A model generated the notes under the pieces. The model saw only the letters and a list, made by a program, of their open reading frames with translations. It was not told the origin of the DNA and searched no databases. From Adiantum capillus-veneris (lineage: Eukaryota > Streptophyta > Polypodiopsida > Polypodiales > Pteridaceae): a stretch of 64,000 nt of DNA. Positions 22,750 to 34,673 of the stretch are shown here, in pieces (the first letter of the stretch is position 1; every line of letters begins with the position of its first letter). Made by a program: the position numbers and the translations under genes. The stretch lies in the NCBI GenBank assembly GCA_014529385.2, contig CM043942.1, forward strand, positions 19,731,991 to 19,795,990, in the 5' to 3' direction.

Positions 22750-23577
22750 CACTGGGTAATTCAACTTAGGCCTTCCTGGCTCCCCCGAGGGCAAGGACAA
22801 CTATACATCCCATGTCCAGACTCTCCACAATTCCAACATTGCAAGACTCTCCTAGGTTGTGGCTCCTCTCGCTCGTCTGACTTCTTTGCTTGTCCCTTTG
22901 GACTTACAACTTGTGCAAGGTGAATTTAAAGGTTGCACAAAGATTCATTTAACTTCTCGATGACTTCAGCCGTTATCTCATGAATCTCCCTAGACATTGA
23001 TGTTTGTAACTTAACTTTGGGTTTAAGGCCCTCTATTGGAACCTCTCTCCATAGGCACTTAAGTTTGCTATACTTCTTGGAAGCTCTCGTTTCAGCTGCA
23101 TCATAGGTAGCGAGTGCACCCGCCTCCACCTTTACTTGAAGATCAGGGAAGTGACCATCTATGAACCTTTCCTTCTTTAAAAACTCTACACCATCACCTG
23201 GGTTAACAACATTTTATACCCATAAATCCCAAAGACATAAAAACTCTTGCTTATACAAGTAGTAGTCATCTAAGTCTTTTTGTTTATAAGAGACAATGTC
23301 TTGCCATAGTTTTCAAGTGTTTTGTGGATCAAAGAAGTATCCCTTGAAACGAGTCACAACTTCTGTATAATTTCCTTTTAACTTCCTCAAGCAAAGAGTC
23401 AAACCAAGTGCTATCATCTTTCCTAAGGACTACCTTAAACATTTCTACACATTCTTGATTAGTTACTATCCTCTTGATATGGCAAGAAATTTTGAAATTT
23501 GCTAAGAATAATTCTGCATCCTCTCCAGGCTCTCCAAAGAACAAGGGGTAGCCACTCATTTGCCTAGTTGTATCCAT
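22750..23577 (-). pseudogene. Element C gag
   Basis: The ATG at 23577-23575 gives MDTTRQMSGYPLFFGEPGED, comparable to the starts of A and B gag. 23577-23329 is open, then stops and frameshifts follow. 23129-22926 encodes EVPIEGLKPKVKL and similar. A zinc knuckle CWNCGESGHGMYSC is readable at about 22860-22810. Several interruptions make it a pseudogene. Confidence 0.82.
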
Positions 23578-23850
23578 GTTGCTAGTTTTACTCAAAAAGT
23601 TCTTTTTTTTTCTTTTGAAAATTCAAATTTCAAAGTAGAATGAAAATGTAAACATCAAAGCTTAGATCGTAGCGAATCAATGGCAAAATGAACGGATTGA
23701 CTAAGGCATTGATAGATGCTACTTTCCTAGGTTCAGACATACAACGAAAAACACATTGAAATTATAACTTTGTGCCAGCTATTGCATGCACGTCTTGTCT
23801 AGCCAAAGGAATGAATGTATGATACAAGTCCTCTTGATTCATTAACCTAG

Positions 23851-24143
23851 CTAAAACAAGATAAAAACATGCACACCAAAAGAGACGTCATAGTCTACAA
23901 TTGGGAGTATAATAGGATTTGAGGATTGTAGAATATCTCCTAATGCCTCAGCACCATAGAGGAATACAATACGTTGTTGGAAAAAGATTTTTCTATCAAT
24001 GTGAACATTTATCCTAATCCCTTGCACCCAATGAAACTGATGAAATTGAATTGCATAAGAAGTATTAGGAGGTGGTGGATTGTTCATGTGAAAACAACTA
24101 GGTTTTTGGAGATCTACCTTGTATATGATAACACAATCGCTCG
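23851..24143 (-). pseudogene. Element C conserved pre-gag peptide
   Basis: An open stretch next to the PBS ends in the conserved peptide (INVHIDRKIFFQQRIVFLYG, SSNPIILPIVDY, VHVFILF, stop). Only about 140 bases separate its conserved part from the PBS, against about 1.1 kb in B, so most of the N-terminal pre-gag region is missing here. The conserved 53 residues align to A, B and F without gaps. Confidence 0.78.
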
Positions 24144-24161
24144 TCCTCAGTGGGGGCACCA
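24144..24161 (-). other. Primer-binding site of element C
   Basis: The minus strand reads TGGTGCCCCCACTGAGGA, identical to element B's PBS, three bases from the LTR edge at 24165. Confidence 0.72.
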
Positions 24162-24164
24162 AAT

Positions 24165-26363
24165 TGAGGCGGTCCGGGGCGGGAAACAAGAAGAGTGGCC
24201 TCTAGAAACCCTTCACGGATCCCGTGCTGCTCAATGAAGCTAGGGCACCACCTAGTTATGGATGCAAACTAGGACTCAAGACAGTGTCCTCAAACTTAAG
24301 GGAGACACGCAAAACACACACAAACAAGCAACAATTGTCTATAGAAAGAGGAGGGAAGGACCCATTGAGATAACAGAGAGAGATGGAGAGTGAGGTTGCT
24401 CAAACAATTGTCTTGCAATTCGAGAGGTGAAAGAACACCTTGCTACACTGTCAAAGAGCGTGCATGGAGACTACACCAACACATGCTCAACACTTTGCCA
24501 ACACACACATTGTCTTAGGTTGCGGGAGACCTCTTACCACTCAAACCTCTTACAATGAGCTAGTATTAGGCAATAAAAAACACCCAAAACACTTAATCTC
24601 ACAAGCTCAATGAGAAATTGCGGCATACACATTACCTCAAATGTTTGACTGGCATTGCACAACCGGATGGAATATGAATTGGAGACAAAATCATGCCTTT
24701 GGAGCACCAAGACCTCAAATTTATTGATGACTGTAAGGATAAGTACAATGGTGGCTTGATATGTGAAACTCTCACACTCTCTCACTTAAAAAATATAGCA
24801 TCAATGCTATAGTGCGCTACAGTGTGAATCTCACACTATAGTGTCTACAACCAAGTCTCTCCTCACACCTCTAGTGCTAGAATGCTATCTATGTGTATTT
24901 ACAATGAAGGGAAGGGGTCTATTTATAGGTTGGAGAACATTATTTGGATTATGGCTAATTTGAATTACACCCTAATAAACAAATTGAGCTTAGCATTTTT
25001 TGCATTTTCAAAATGGAGTGGGACTTTCTTATCTCCTTGAGTCACATGCATGTGGGCTCAAGAGAGAGAGCATTATTGATAATGGTGAATGAAAAAGCAG
25101 AGGAAAAAAAAAAGAGGGAGAAAGAGAGTTCTATTACTACTTATCCTTACTTCCTTGAGGTGAGGCGCTTTTGTCATTAGGGTTAGTTTTAGTAGGTTAG
25201 TGATTATGATTACAATGAGGTGCACACAAGGTGCATGACAATGGTAAAATACCTTAAGAACGTACTGAAAATTAGGGGTATAGATGGAATCGGCGAGGAG
25301 TGTGTATGAGTGAGTAGGTGTGTGGAAGGGTGAGAGAAAATAGGAAGACTTTTGGGTGTATGAGGTGGCAATTTTGAAGTCGTCCATAATATTTATGTAA
25401 AATCCCCCTTCACTCCAAAAATTCTGAAAAAATTATGAAAAATACTTTAGCTTACGAGCTACATTTTCTCTTTTGGTTATATCCTCAGATTCGAAGCAGA
25501 AGAGCGTGCATAAAGTTGAGCACAAAGCTGTCCCTGGAGCACCTCATAAGGCTTGAAGTGGGCCACTATTTGATTCTTTTTCCTTTGTGGCTTCCAAGTG
25601 AGCCCCCCATACATCAACCATGATCTAATTTTGCCAAGGAGCTTACACACATGTATGGTATATGATAAGTAGCAAATATGATATATATTTGTGGGTCAAG
25701 AAGATAGGTTAGGTAGTCATGGATCTTATGAAAAAATGGACACATGGGATGCATGGTGGCATCTAAAAATATATATGTGAAAAAATAAAAGGAGAAAAAT
25801 CATGAGGGAAGGGACCCTCAATTATTCTCTAGTTTGAGTGATTTATGGAATCTATTTGAAGATGAAACCTATGTACTTGTGAATATTTATTTGGGAGGAA
25901 TGGAAAAATATGACGGAGCCAATAAGGTGATTGGTGAATTTTTAGGGTGAAGTCACACAAAGGATTTTCAAGGCTTGTGTGAGTAGAGCTTAAGGAATAG
26001 AATGATAGTAAAACATATATAAGGAATGACATGCAATGAAAGCTATCATACCCAGGCCTGATAACACACACCTAGGAATATATATTTACAATACAAAAAA
26101 TTTGAATAAAACCCTTTATACTTAGGTCCTTTGGTTGATGGATAATATTAACATGTAAAGAGGACCATAATATTATTAATTCAATTTTTTGTCTCATAAC
26201 CCAATGACTCGCTCAATAATTTAATCAAAAAATGTGATAAAAACCCTAATTGCACGCACGCTATTTACAATGGAAAAGCGAGCCTAGTCATTGTGCTAGG
26301 GTGTTTTTGTGGGGTGAATTGGCTTCTTAAAAGATTTTATGAGAGCCAAAAAAATGGCTATCC
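24165..26363 (-). repeat. Element C 5' LTR
   Basis: The plus strand begins TGAGGCGGTCC and ends GGCTATCC, where the terminal A of the expected GGCTATCA is changed to C. The last 500 bases match, in reverse complement, the LTR start at 57067-57557 (TTTTTTTGGCTCTCATAAAA, CCTAGCACAATGACTAGGCT). No TSD can be checked because the other outer end is not in view. Confidence 0.85.
24920..24927 (-). promoter_or_regulatory. TATA box in C 5' LTR
   Basis: The minus strand reads CCTATAAATAGACC, a textbook plant TATA box, about 750 bases from the PBS edge of the LTR. The position is similar to that in element B. Confidence 0.6.
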
Positions 26364-26653
26364 CTACACATTAATTTTGTGTGTGTGCATGTCAATTTCC
26401 TTTGACACAAGCTCTCTGTTTAGCCCTTAATCACTCAGTTTTAAAATCCTTATCCCCTTAAATCTAGGGGCACCTTTAATAGGAGGTTGACTTCTATTGT
26501 TAGCCTGGGGGGTTGAGGGTTCTACTTACCCATGTTGTTTTAAGTAACCGATTGTGGGAAGACTCAAATCCTTGCAATCAAGTTTCAACTAATTTCGCTT
26601 TTTGTATCCATTAGCTACTATTCATAGGTGGTACATTTTTTGCATAGAGTCGC
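26364..26653. other. Unassigned sequence between C and D
   Basis: About 290 AT-rich bases between the outer end of C's LTR and the start of D. No ORF, repeat or RNA signal seen. Confidence 0.5.
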
Positions 26654-27861
26654 TGATAGACCGCTTTTGGCATGTACAAAGTAGCGTTTATATGCATGGT
26701 CATATATACAAACGGATGAAAATACATGCATTCGAGAGCTTTGAAAAGTGGTTTCAAGTTCAAAAAAAGATGCAACGTGTACACATTGTGAATAGCCAGG
26801 TTAGTGCACTAGCAGTCGGACACATGTACATGCCCGTATAGGGTATCAGGGCCTTGGATATGGTTTTAGGTGGCTTATTTTGGTTCCAGCAAATGTGTTT
26901 GAGCTTTATAGAATGTAAATAATGCAAGCGAGAAGTGTGGGTACTCTCATCCCGCCCAAGAAGTTTGGGCAATGCAGTAACTAACTATTTACGGTGCTTG
27001 ATATGTGGTGATGCGTGTACCACCCTAGAAGTGGTTAAAAATTGAATGTGGGGATGTGGAAAATTTCTTTGGGTATTGAGGATCAAGCGTGAGAAATTTG
27101 GAGTCCGTTAGGGCTTTTTTCCGCAAAAAACGCCCGCCAGGGGTCAAAACTGGGCCAAAAAAGGTCAAAAAATGGTTAATAAAGGTGTGAAATGGATTAA
27201 AATTTCCACATCACTCATGGTGGCGTGAGTGTTCCAGATGAGGGAGTACTTTTGAAGAGAAATATCAACAATTTCACCCCTCTGTGTGTGGGAGGAAGCA
27301 GGGTTCCTACAGGTGGTCTAGTGCAGTCCCGTTGCATTTGCGTCCTGTTTTCGAGTGTGTAGAGGAGTGAATGAGAGATTTCTCTCTTCAATTTTTCACT
27401 TGGGAGAGTCTATGGAAGTTTTGAGGTTTCCATGGATGTCTTTGTGCAAGGAATTGAGGGAAGAAGGTGCAGCTTTCTGCAAGACTATGTGACCCTGTAC
27501 CGGTGCCATTAGGGTTGGCGCTACTCCAAAGAGTCCAACAAAGTGGAATTTGGTGAAGCTTTTGCGATGGTTTGAGAGTGGAATTTTGTGGATGGAGTTT
27601 TTGGGTTTCTGATGGTTTTTCTTGTATATTTTGGTCACCATCAAGCGTGATTTCAAGTGTTGATCACCTTGACTCACCTTGTAGTGTCTGCGGGTAGGCA
27701 AGGGCTTGTAGGTCGATGCGTTTGGAGTTTGAATTGAGATTGTGGGTAGAGTTTTCAGGGAACTTTTGAGTAGTAGTGAGTGAGGTGAGGAATTTAATTC
27801 CTTGTGTTGTGTTGAGTTGTCTGGGTGTGTGAGTGTGTGCACGACATCTTTTGCTCCATAA
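26654..27861 (+). repeat. Element D 5' LTR
   Basis: Starts TGATAGACCGCTTTTGG and ends TTTTGCTCCATAA. It matches 32535-33737 throughout with scattered substitutions. Parts also resemble the long LTR of element G (54010-55186) in reverse complement, so D and G LTRs are distant relatives. Confidence 0.92.
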
Positions 27862-27866
27862 TCCTT

Positions 27867-27884
27867 TGGCGATCTTGTTGGGGA
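27867..27884 (+). other. Primer-binding site of element D
   Basis: TGGCGATCTTGTTGGGGA, six bases after the LTR. It resembles the tRNA-Asp type PBS (TGGCGCCGTTGCCGGGGA) common in plant Ty3 elements, with several mismatches. Confidence 0.5.
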
Positions 27885-28028
27885 GCGGAAATTTGCTGGT
27901 TGTGCACCCAGGTGAAGCGGTTTTGCTGTGAAGTTCGCCCTTCATTGAAGAAAATTGGTGGTTTGGTTGAGGTGAAAGACTTCAAATTTTGTGAATTACT
28001 CACGCAAGGGAGAAGCGACTCCAAAGAG

Positions 28029-28446
28029 ATGGCTTATAGTCGGCCAGTGTTCACAGGGAAGGAGGATGTGAAGGACTGGATTGCAGACTTCGAGTGGCAT
28101 ACGCTTGGTATGCACATTGTGAATGACGAAGCAAAGCTTCATGTATTTCCTCTTGTGCTCAAAGGAGAATCTCGGGAGTGGTTTGAAGGTTTAGAGGAAG
28201 ATAAAAAGCAAACATGGGAGCAAGTGAAGATGGCAATTTTTGACAGGTTTGGAAAGAAACTAACCGCAACATAAGCGACAACAAAATTGAGAGGTTTGTA
28301 GCAACATGTTCATGCTAACTTTAAAGAGTTTTTGCAACACTTCAAAGGGATTTGGGTTCAATCAGAGGCGGCATCGAGGAAGAATATAAGAGAATCATCA
28401 AGAACGGGCACTAGAAGCACCGCCGCCGCAACAATAACTGCAACCG
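28029..28446 (+). pseudogene. Element D gag (truncated)
   Basis: The ATG at 28029 gives MAYSRPVFTGKEDVKDWIAD, equivalent to the other gag starts. It is open to 28274 (LHVFPLVLKGESREWFEGL, KMAIFDRFGKKLTAT), then broken. A residue of gag follows (QHVHANFKEFLQHFKGIW), but no zinc knuckle is found before the protease region begins near 28447, so the gag C-terminal half is deleted or destroyed. Confidence 0.78.
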
Positions 28447-29259
28447 TTGTTTGCAAATGGAGAAGGTAGGGCTATTAACATCATTACCCTTGAGCATCAA
28501 TATGTGGATGTTTTGGCCAATAAGAGAGCTAGGCATGATAGGGAGAAAGAGACAGAAGAAGAGAGGGAAACAAGAGAAAGGAAAGGAAAGGCTAAGGTAG
28601 AAGACAAACCAAAAAGTAGAAAGAGGCGGCGAAGAAGGAAAATTGGTTCAAAGGACTACCTCCTTGGCCAAGGTGTTGAAGACTATGATATTGACGACAT
28701 ACGAAATCAAAAGGCAAATATATCTTTTGGTCAGTTGGTGGCTTTGAATGCTAAATTGAGGAGGCAGTGGACCAAGTGTGTGAGTACGCGGCTCCCTTCC
28801 AAGAAGGAAAAGCATCAAAGCATGGTGTCATCTTTGAAGGTTGGTCACCTAGTGGATATGATGCCAATAGTTGAAACTATGCTGGGAAAGAAGACGAAAG
28901 TGCAAGCATATGTGGATGGTGGTGCCCAGGTGTGTGTCATGATCGAGGCTATCATGAAGGAAGCAAGCGTTAAGATGTCAGTGAATGCTTCGATCCGTAT
29001 GAGGATGGCCAACCACAAAAAGGCAAGGTGTCTTGGAATAGTTGAAGATGTGAAGATAAAAGTCTTGGGGATCGAGTGCTTGGTTGATTTCTACGTGATG
29101 CAAGCGGGTGAGAATGCGTATCCAATCAGTTTAGGGAGGCCATGGCTTATAACCCTTGGTGCTAAGCAGGATTGGGGCACGGGCTTGATCACCATCCCCG
29201 ACAAAGAGAAAGGAAGGACCATTGTCTACAACATGAAGACACACGAGAGCCGTACATAG
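28447..29259 (+). pseudogene. Element D protease region
   Basis: A 270-codon open stretch. A very basic segment (KSRKRRRRRKIGSKDYLLG) precedes the retropepsin-like domain with AYVDGGAQVCVM at about 28906-28941, RMANHKKARCLG, and YPISLGRPWL near 29120-29150. The D-G-G active-site variant matches A and B. It is the longest intact protease segment among the Ty3 elements here. Confidence 0.88.
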
Positions 29260-29265
29260 CCCCTA

Positions 29266-30381
29266 GTGGAGATGCAAGATACGGATTCGACAAAAACCAC
29301 ATCATACAATAGTGATGCTTCATCTACATCATCAAAAGAAAGTGTAGAGGAAGGCTTGATGCAATTATGTCCTGATCTTTTTGGGATAAGTGTTGAAAAG
29401 GAAGCATCGATGCATGATGTGAAGGTCAAGGAGGAGAAGGATAGTCCAAAAGCAATTGTAGAGCCTGCCAAAGTGAATGTATGGAGCATGCTAGGAGAGG
29501 ACTTGACTGAAAAAGAAAAAAAGGAGTTTGAAGGCATGTTTACAGAGTTTTCCAAGCTATTCGCCACTGAATATACAGAGTTTCCAGGAGCTAAAGGCGT
29601 CGAGCGTAGAATCAATCTAAAAGAAGGTGCCAAGCCAAAGGTTCAAAAGCTTAGGAGATTGGGGGTCATTCATTAGAAGGCACTTCATGAAGAGGTGATG
29701 AAACTTATGGAAGCAGATTTCATCTTTAGAGTGGAGGAGTCCGAATGGGTCTCTCGAGTTGTTATTGTTCCCAAGAAGAACGGAAGATTTAGGATATGTG
29801 TTGATTTCAAACCTTTGAATGCTGCCACAAAAAGGAATCATTATCCACTACCCTTTTTAGATGAGATCGTCAACAATCACGTTGCAGGTCATGAACGTTA
29901 CTCAATCATGGATGGATTTTTTGGCTACTTTCAGATCTTGATAGCGATTGAAGATCGATTGAAGACGACCTTCATTACTCCTTGGGGTTGTTTTGCCTAC
30001 AAAAGAATTCCTTTTGGGCTGGTTAATGCATATGCTACCTTCCAAGGATGGATGAATAGAGTGTTTGGTCCCTACTTGGGTAAGTTCATTCGTGTTTTCA
30101 TGGATGACATTAGGTGTTATAGCTCAAGGGTCACACATTTGGAGAAGTTGAGGCTGAGTTTTGAAAGGCTTCAACAAGAGGGTGGGCAACTCAACCCAAA
30201 GAAGTGTAAGTTTGCTCATGCCAGAGTCCATTTTCTAGGACATGTGGTTTCCCAAAATGGAATAGAATCTGACCCAGAGAAAGTTAAGGCTTTATTTCTT
30301 ATGGATCCGTCCAGCAACACAAAGGATTTGGCATCATTTGTGCATAAGATCATGTACTTGTCACGTTTTTTCTGGATGTGA
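29266..30381 (+). pseudogene. Element D RT
   Basis: After an acidic linker the RT runs in one frame with a TAG at 29674-29676 (after LRRLGVIH). Motifs are WVSRVVIVPKKNGRFRICVD, PLNAATKRNHYPLPF, GFFGYFQI, ITPWGCFAY, IPFGLVNAYATFQ and the catalytic FMDDIRCYSS at about 30097-30126. The thumb follows (GGQLNPKKCKFA, FLGHVVSQNGIESDP). It ends at a TGA at 30379-30381, beyond which the same frame continues into RNase H. Confidence 0.9.
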
Positions 30382-31506
30382 TGTCAGTATGTGTATCCTC
30401 TCTAGAAATTGAGTCAAAGAGTTCAAGGGTTTGAGTGGAATGAAGACATGCAACAGGCTTTTGATGGCATCAAGGAGGTATTGTGTGCTTTACCAACACT
30501 GAGTCCTCCTGATTTGCAGTCGATTTTCTATGTATCTATTAGTGTGGGGTCAGTAGCTTTTGGGTCGGTTCTCTTACAAAAGCAAGGAAGGAACTTCAAG
30601 CCAGTTTATTTTGACAGCAAGATGAAGAATGTAAGTGGGTTCTCCTACACGGAAATGGAACAGTGGTTATTTGCCTTGGTTCTTGCTTGTCGAAAGTTTA
30701 GAACCTATTTGTTGCCCCAAAAGTTCTATGTGCTCACCACATCGAATCTGTTGCTGGATGTAGTACAACATTTGAAGCCTAGCGAGTGCATCTTAAAGTG
30801 GACTTTGGAGCTTCAAGAGTATGAGTTTGAGTTTAAAGTGGATCATTCTGTTAAAGCTCACTTGGCAGACATAGTGGTACATAAGGGGGGGGACCTTCCA
30901 TCTTACCCAAGGGTTGACAAGGATGATCATGAAGAGGAAGTAGATATTACAGATGCGTATACAATGATGTTTGATGGTGCATACAGGAAAGTTCTTCAAA
31001 AGGCAAGTGGTGGGGTAGTCATTAAGAACCCAAAAGGCGATGTAATATTTTCTAGAGCTTACGATCTTGATGAAGTTGAAAGTAACAATGAGGCCAAATA
31101 CCTCACGCTTCTCCTTGGGTTGAAGCAGTGTGTTGAGTTTGGACTGAAGAGGGTCATTGCAAAAGGGGATGCATTGCTAGTCATGAATTAGTTGCTTGGT
31201 TTGTGGAATGTTAAGAAAGACAATTTGAAGAAGTGGTTCTATGGCATCAAGAAGCTTTTGCATGAGTTTGGGAAGATACAATTTAAGCATGTTCCTAGTG
31301 AGCGGAATAAAGAAGTTGATGAGTTGGCTAGGGACAAGTTGGATGCCTTGGTAGCTCCTTTAAAGGTCAAGGAAGCCTTGTATGTAGGAAGGGAATCATT
31401 GCAAGATGTAGAAGTATTTCTTGGTAAAGGGCAATGTCCAGAGGGGAGCATTGCCATGAAGAAACAAACCATCAAGGCAAGGATCAGGTTGTCTTTCGTG
31501 TTTTGA
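30382..31506 (+). pseudogene. Element D RNase H and archaeal-type RNase H
   Basis: The first RNase H (VAFGSVLLQKQG, TEMEQWLFALVLACRKF, YLLPQKF) is followed by the archaeal-type RNase H (MMFDGAYRK near 30967, SNNEAKYLTL, KGDALLVMN, ERNKEVDELAR). TAG at 31189-31191 interrupts the second domain but the frame continues. All four acidic positions are readable. The end overlaps the integrase in another frame. Confidence 0.9.
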
Positions 31507-32520
31507 GAGCGGGTTATTGTTGGCCCTCTATGATGAGAGATGCTTATTTTTGGTGCAAGTCATGCCATGAATGCCAACTGTTTGCAAATCAAAAGCTTTT
31601 CGCTGAGCTTCAGAAAGCTATAATGTCTTTTGATGCATTTGCAAAATGGGGAGTAGATGTTGTAGGTCCAATGCCAAGGACCAACAATGGTAAAAGGTAT
31701 ATCCTTGTGGCTGTGGACTATTTGACAAAATGGGTGGAGGCAAAAGCAGTAAAAGATGTAACAGCAGGAAGAGTGGCCTCTTTTTTATATGAAGAGGTGT
31801 GTTGCAGATTTGGAGCTCTTATGGTTATTATTTCTGATCATGGACCAGGATTTAGGGAAAACTTGTTGCTGCTCTAATGGAGAAATTGAAAATTCAGCAT
31901 AGGAATTCTTGTCCTTACAACCCACAATGCAATGGGTTGGTTGAGAGCTGCAATGGTCAAATTGTGAAGATGCTATCAAAGTATGCTAGAGAGCATCCTA
32001 AAGAGTGGGACTTGGACTGGAAAAGTGTTTGTGGGATTATAGAACTGCGTATAGAGTGTCAACACAGTTTACACCATATGAGCTTGTTTATGGAAAGGAT
32101 GCCTTGAAGTTGTTGTGCAGAATGCAAGGTGACCATAATGACAAGCTGTAAGAAAGAATTCTTTCTCTAGAGTTTCTACGAATGAATAGAGAGAAAGCCA
32201 GTGATTATTATCTTCAACAAGCAGAGACAAGGATGGAGAAAATAAATAAGAGGCTGCCAGAGAAAGAGATCAAAGAAGGAGATTTGGTGATGAAGTATGA
32301 CTCTCGCTTGGATTTTACTTTTCAGAAGAAATTGAGGGACAAATGGTTGGGTCCGCACAGAGTGAAGCATGTATTTTCTAATGGCACCTATGAATTGGAA
32401 AAATTTTATGGTGAACGTTTGCGCTATAGAATAAATGGTTATAGAATAAAGAAATATTTTGCAAGGGATGTGGTTCCAAATGCAAATAGTCTCTTGGTTG
32501 AGTTCAAATGCTCTACCTAG
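31434..32520 (+). pseudogene. Element D integrase
   Basis: The zinc domain is incomplete: KDQ is followed at once by VLRAGYCWPSM and WCKSCHECQ, so the His-bearing half (CGGHF in relatives) is deleted. The core has GVDVVGPMP, IISDHGPGF and NGLVESCNG, keeping all three catalytic acids. Frameshifts near 31876 and 32020 and a TAA near 32149 break it. The C-terminal domain at 32182-32520 (DLVMKYDSRLDFTFQKKLRD, KWLGPHRVKHVF) is open to its stop, followed by the PPT. Confidence 0.88.
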
Positions 32521-32534
32521 AGGGTGGGCAATGA
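32519..32534 (+). other. Polypurine tract of element D
   Basis: AGAGGGTGGGCAATGA directly precedes the 3' LTR start TGATAGATCGC. Confidence 0.7.
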
Positions 32535-33737
32535 TGATAGATCGCTTTTGGAGTGTACAAAGTAGCATTTATATGCATGGTCATATGTACAAAAGGATGT
32601 AAATACATGCATTCGGGAGCTTTGTGAACTGGTTTCAAGTTCAAAAAAAGATGCAACGTGTACACATTGTGAATAGCCAAGTTCGTGCGCTAGCAGTCGG
32701 ACACATGTACATGCCCGTATAGGGTATTGGGGCCTTGGATATGGTTTTACATGGATTATTTTGGTTCTAGAGAATGTGTTTGAGCTTTCTAGAATGTAAA
32801 TAATGCAAGCGAGAAGTGTGGGTACTCTCATCCCGCTCAAGAAGTTTGGGACATGCAATAACTATCTATTTACGGTGCCTGATCTGCGGTGATGCGTGCA
32901 CCGTCCTAGAAGTAGTTAACCATTGAATGTGGGGATGTGGAAAAGTTCTTTGGGTATTGAGGATCAAGCGTGATAAATTTGGTTAATTTTGGAGTCCATT
33001 AGGGGTTTTTCTCGCTAAAAACACCCATCAGGGGTCAAAACTGGGCCAAAAAATGGAAAAAAAGGGTGGGAAATGGCTTAAAATTGCCACGTCACTCACG
33101 GTGGCATGAGTGTTCCAGCTGAGGGAGGACTTTTGAAGAGCAATATCAACACTTTCACCTCTTTGTGTGTGGGAGGAAGCAGGGTTCCTACAGGTGGTCT
33201 AGTGAAGTCCCGTTGCGTTTGCATCCTGTTTTCGAGTGTGTAGAGGAGTGAATGAGAGATTTCTCTCTTCAATATTTCACTTGGGACAGTCTATGGAAGT
33301 TCTGAGGTTTCCATGGATGTGTGTGTGCAAGGAATTGAGAGAAGAAGGTGCAGCTTTCTGCAAGACTATGCGACCCTGTATCAGTGCTATTAGGGTTGGT
33401 GCTACTCCAAAGAGTCCAACAAAGTGGAATTTGGTGAAGCTTTTGCAATGGTTTGAGAGTGGCCTTTTGTGGCTCGATTTTTTGGTTTTTTTATGGTTTT
33501 TCTTGTATATTTTGGTCACCATCAAGGGTGATTTCAAGTGTTGATCACCTCGACTCACCTTGTAGTGTCTGGGGGCAGGCAAGGGCTTGTAGGTTGAGGT
33601 GTTTGGAGTTTGAATTGAGATTGTGGGTAGAGTTTTCAGGGAACTTTTGAGTGGTAGTGAGTGAGGTGAGGAATTTAAGTAAATTCCTTGTGTTGTTTGG
33701 GTGTGTGAGTGTGCGCACGACATCTTTTGCTCCATCA
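32535..33737 (+). repeat. Element D 3' LTR
   Basis: Starts TGATAGATCGC and ends TTTTGCTCCATCA; partner of 26654-27861 with scattered differences and no large indel. Confidence 0.92.
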
Positions 33738-34668
33738 TCGGGTCTATCTTATTGAAGGACCTTTTTGGATTGGCGTTGGCATGCTCAACAATTATGGCTT
33801 CTCAAAGCTATCCAACGAGGTTTTTGGGTTCATCATCGGTGCTAGAGAAATTATTTTGAAATTGAAATTTTATGCATAGCTAATCAACTTCTCTCTTGTG
33901 GTTGCTCTATTGCTATCACTGTTTCATTTTACTGGGCGGTTTTGCAACAAGATATTCATTTTATTTCCTACTTACATAACACTTTTGCACCATAAATTCA
34001 AACATAGAAATACATCATGCTTTTGATTTTGAAAACTGTGAGAGTAGCCTATTTGTTGCCGTGCAATCGATTACTCTCACCAAGGGTGAGCACATGACAA
34101 TGGGCATGGACGATAGTATTGAGTTGCATGATATGCAAGAAGTTAGAGCTGTACTGCGTGCATGTCTATTTTGGAGTCAAATTTTTCACAACTGAATGCG
34201 AATGTGAGTAAAATGTTGATCTGCTTGTGAAATTCATGCAACATTCTACCAAGGGCCCTGTTTAGTGAGCAGCCTCCAATCTTCTTGAGTCCTGAACTAG
34301 AGACTCTACCAGATCGTGCATTGCTGCTCAATATTTGTGTAGTTCATGTGTGCCACCTTGCTCAAACTGGTTGCCCCACACAAGACCATTTGTTGCAACC
34401 TCCCTACATTTGCATCCGGTTTACTATCATCAAATTATTTTTTTATCTTCACTCATAATATCCCCTTAATTGAAATTAGTCATTAAAACGTAAATTCCAA
34501 CAACCATTTCAATTCATTGTTTTGTGTACATTTTCGAGAGATACCTCACATTTGAATGCTTCAAGCTTTGTTTAAGCAGGCATTCACATGATACTCAAGG
34601 ATTTTATCCCCAAGAAAGCATAAATTTACTTAATAGATAAGGGGAAGAATTGAAATAAGCATAGTGGC
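33738..34668. other. Unassigned sequence between D and Copia-1
   Basis: About 930 bases without a convincing ORF, repeat or RNA gene. It is one of the few stretches that could be older, non-transposon DNA, but nothing identifies it. Confidence 0.4.
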
Positions 34669-34673
34669 ATGTA

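Larger units (their letters stand above)
21273..26363 (-). mobile_element. Element C, 5' half (5' LTR, leader, gag, protease, RT start)
   Basis: This Tat-like Ty3 element reads right to left and stops inside the RT at codons before L-N-E-V-A, exactly at the TTAA target of copy 2. The rest of RT through the 3' LTR is at 50119-57557 in the opposite orientation. The 5' LTR here and the LTR start at 57067 are clearly homologous. Confidence 0.88.
26654..33737 (+). mobile_element. Element D: Tat-like Ty3/gypsy retrotransposon with both LTRs
   Basis: LTRs (26654-27861 and 32535-33737) enclose PBS, truncated gag, protease, RT, both RNase H domains, integrase and a PPT on the plus strand. The flanks TCGC and TCGG suggest a 4-bp target duplication with one change. 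Its 7.1-kb length is short for the group, which fits visible internal deletions (gag C-terminus, integrase zinc domain). Confidence 0.9.

Noticed and set aside
33738-34668. Possible host gene between D and Copia-1
   Set aside because: No ORF with coding composition, splice-site pattern or recognisable product.
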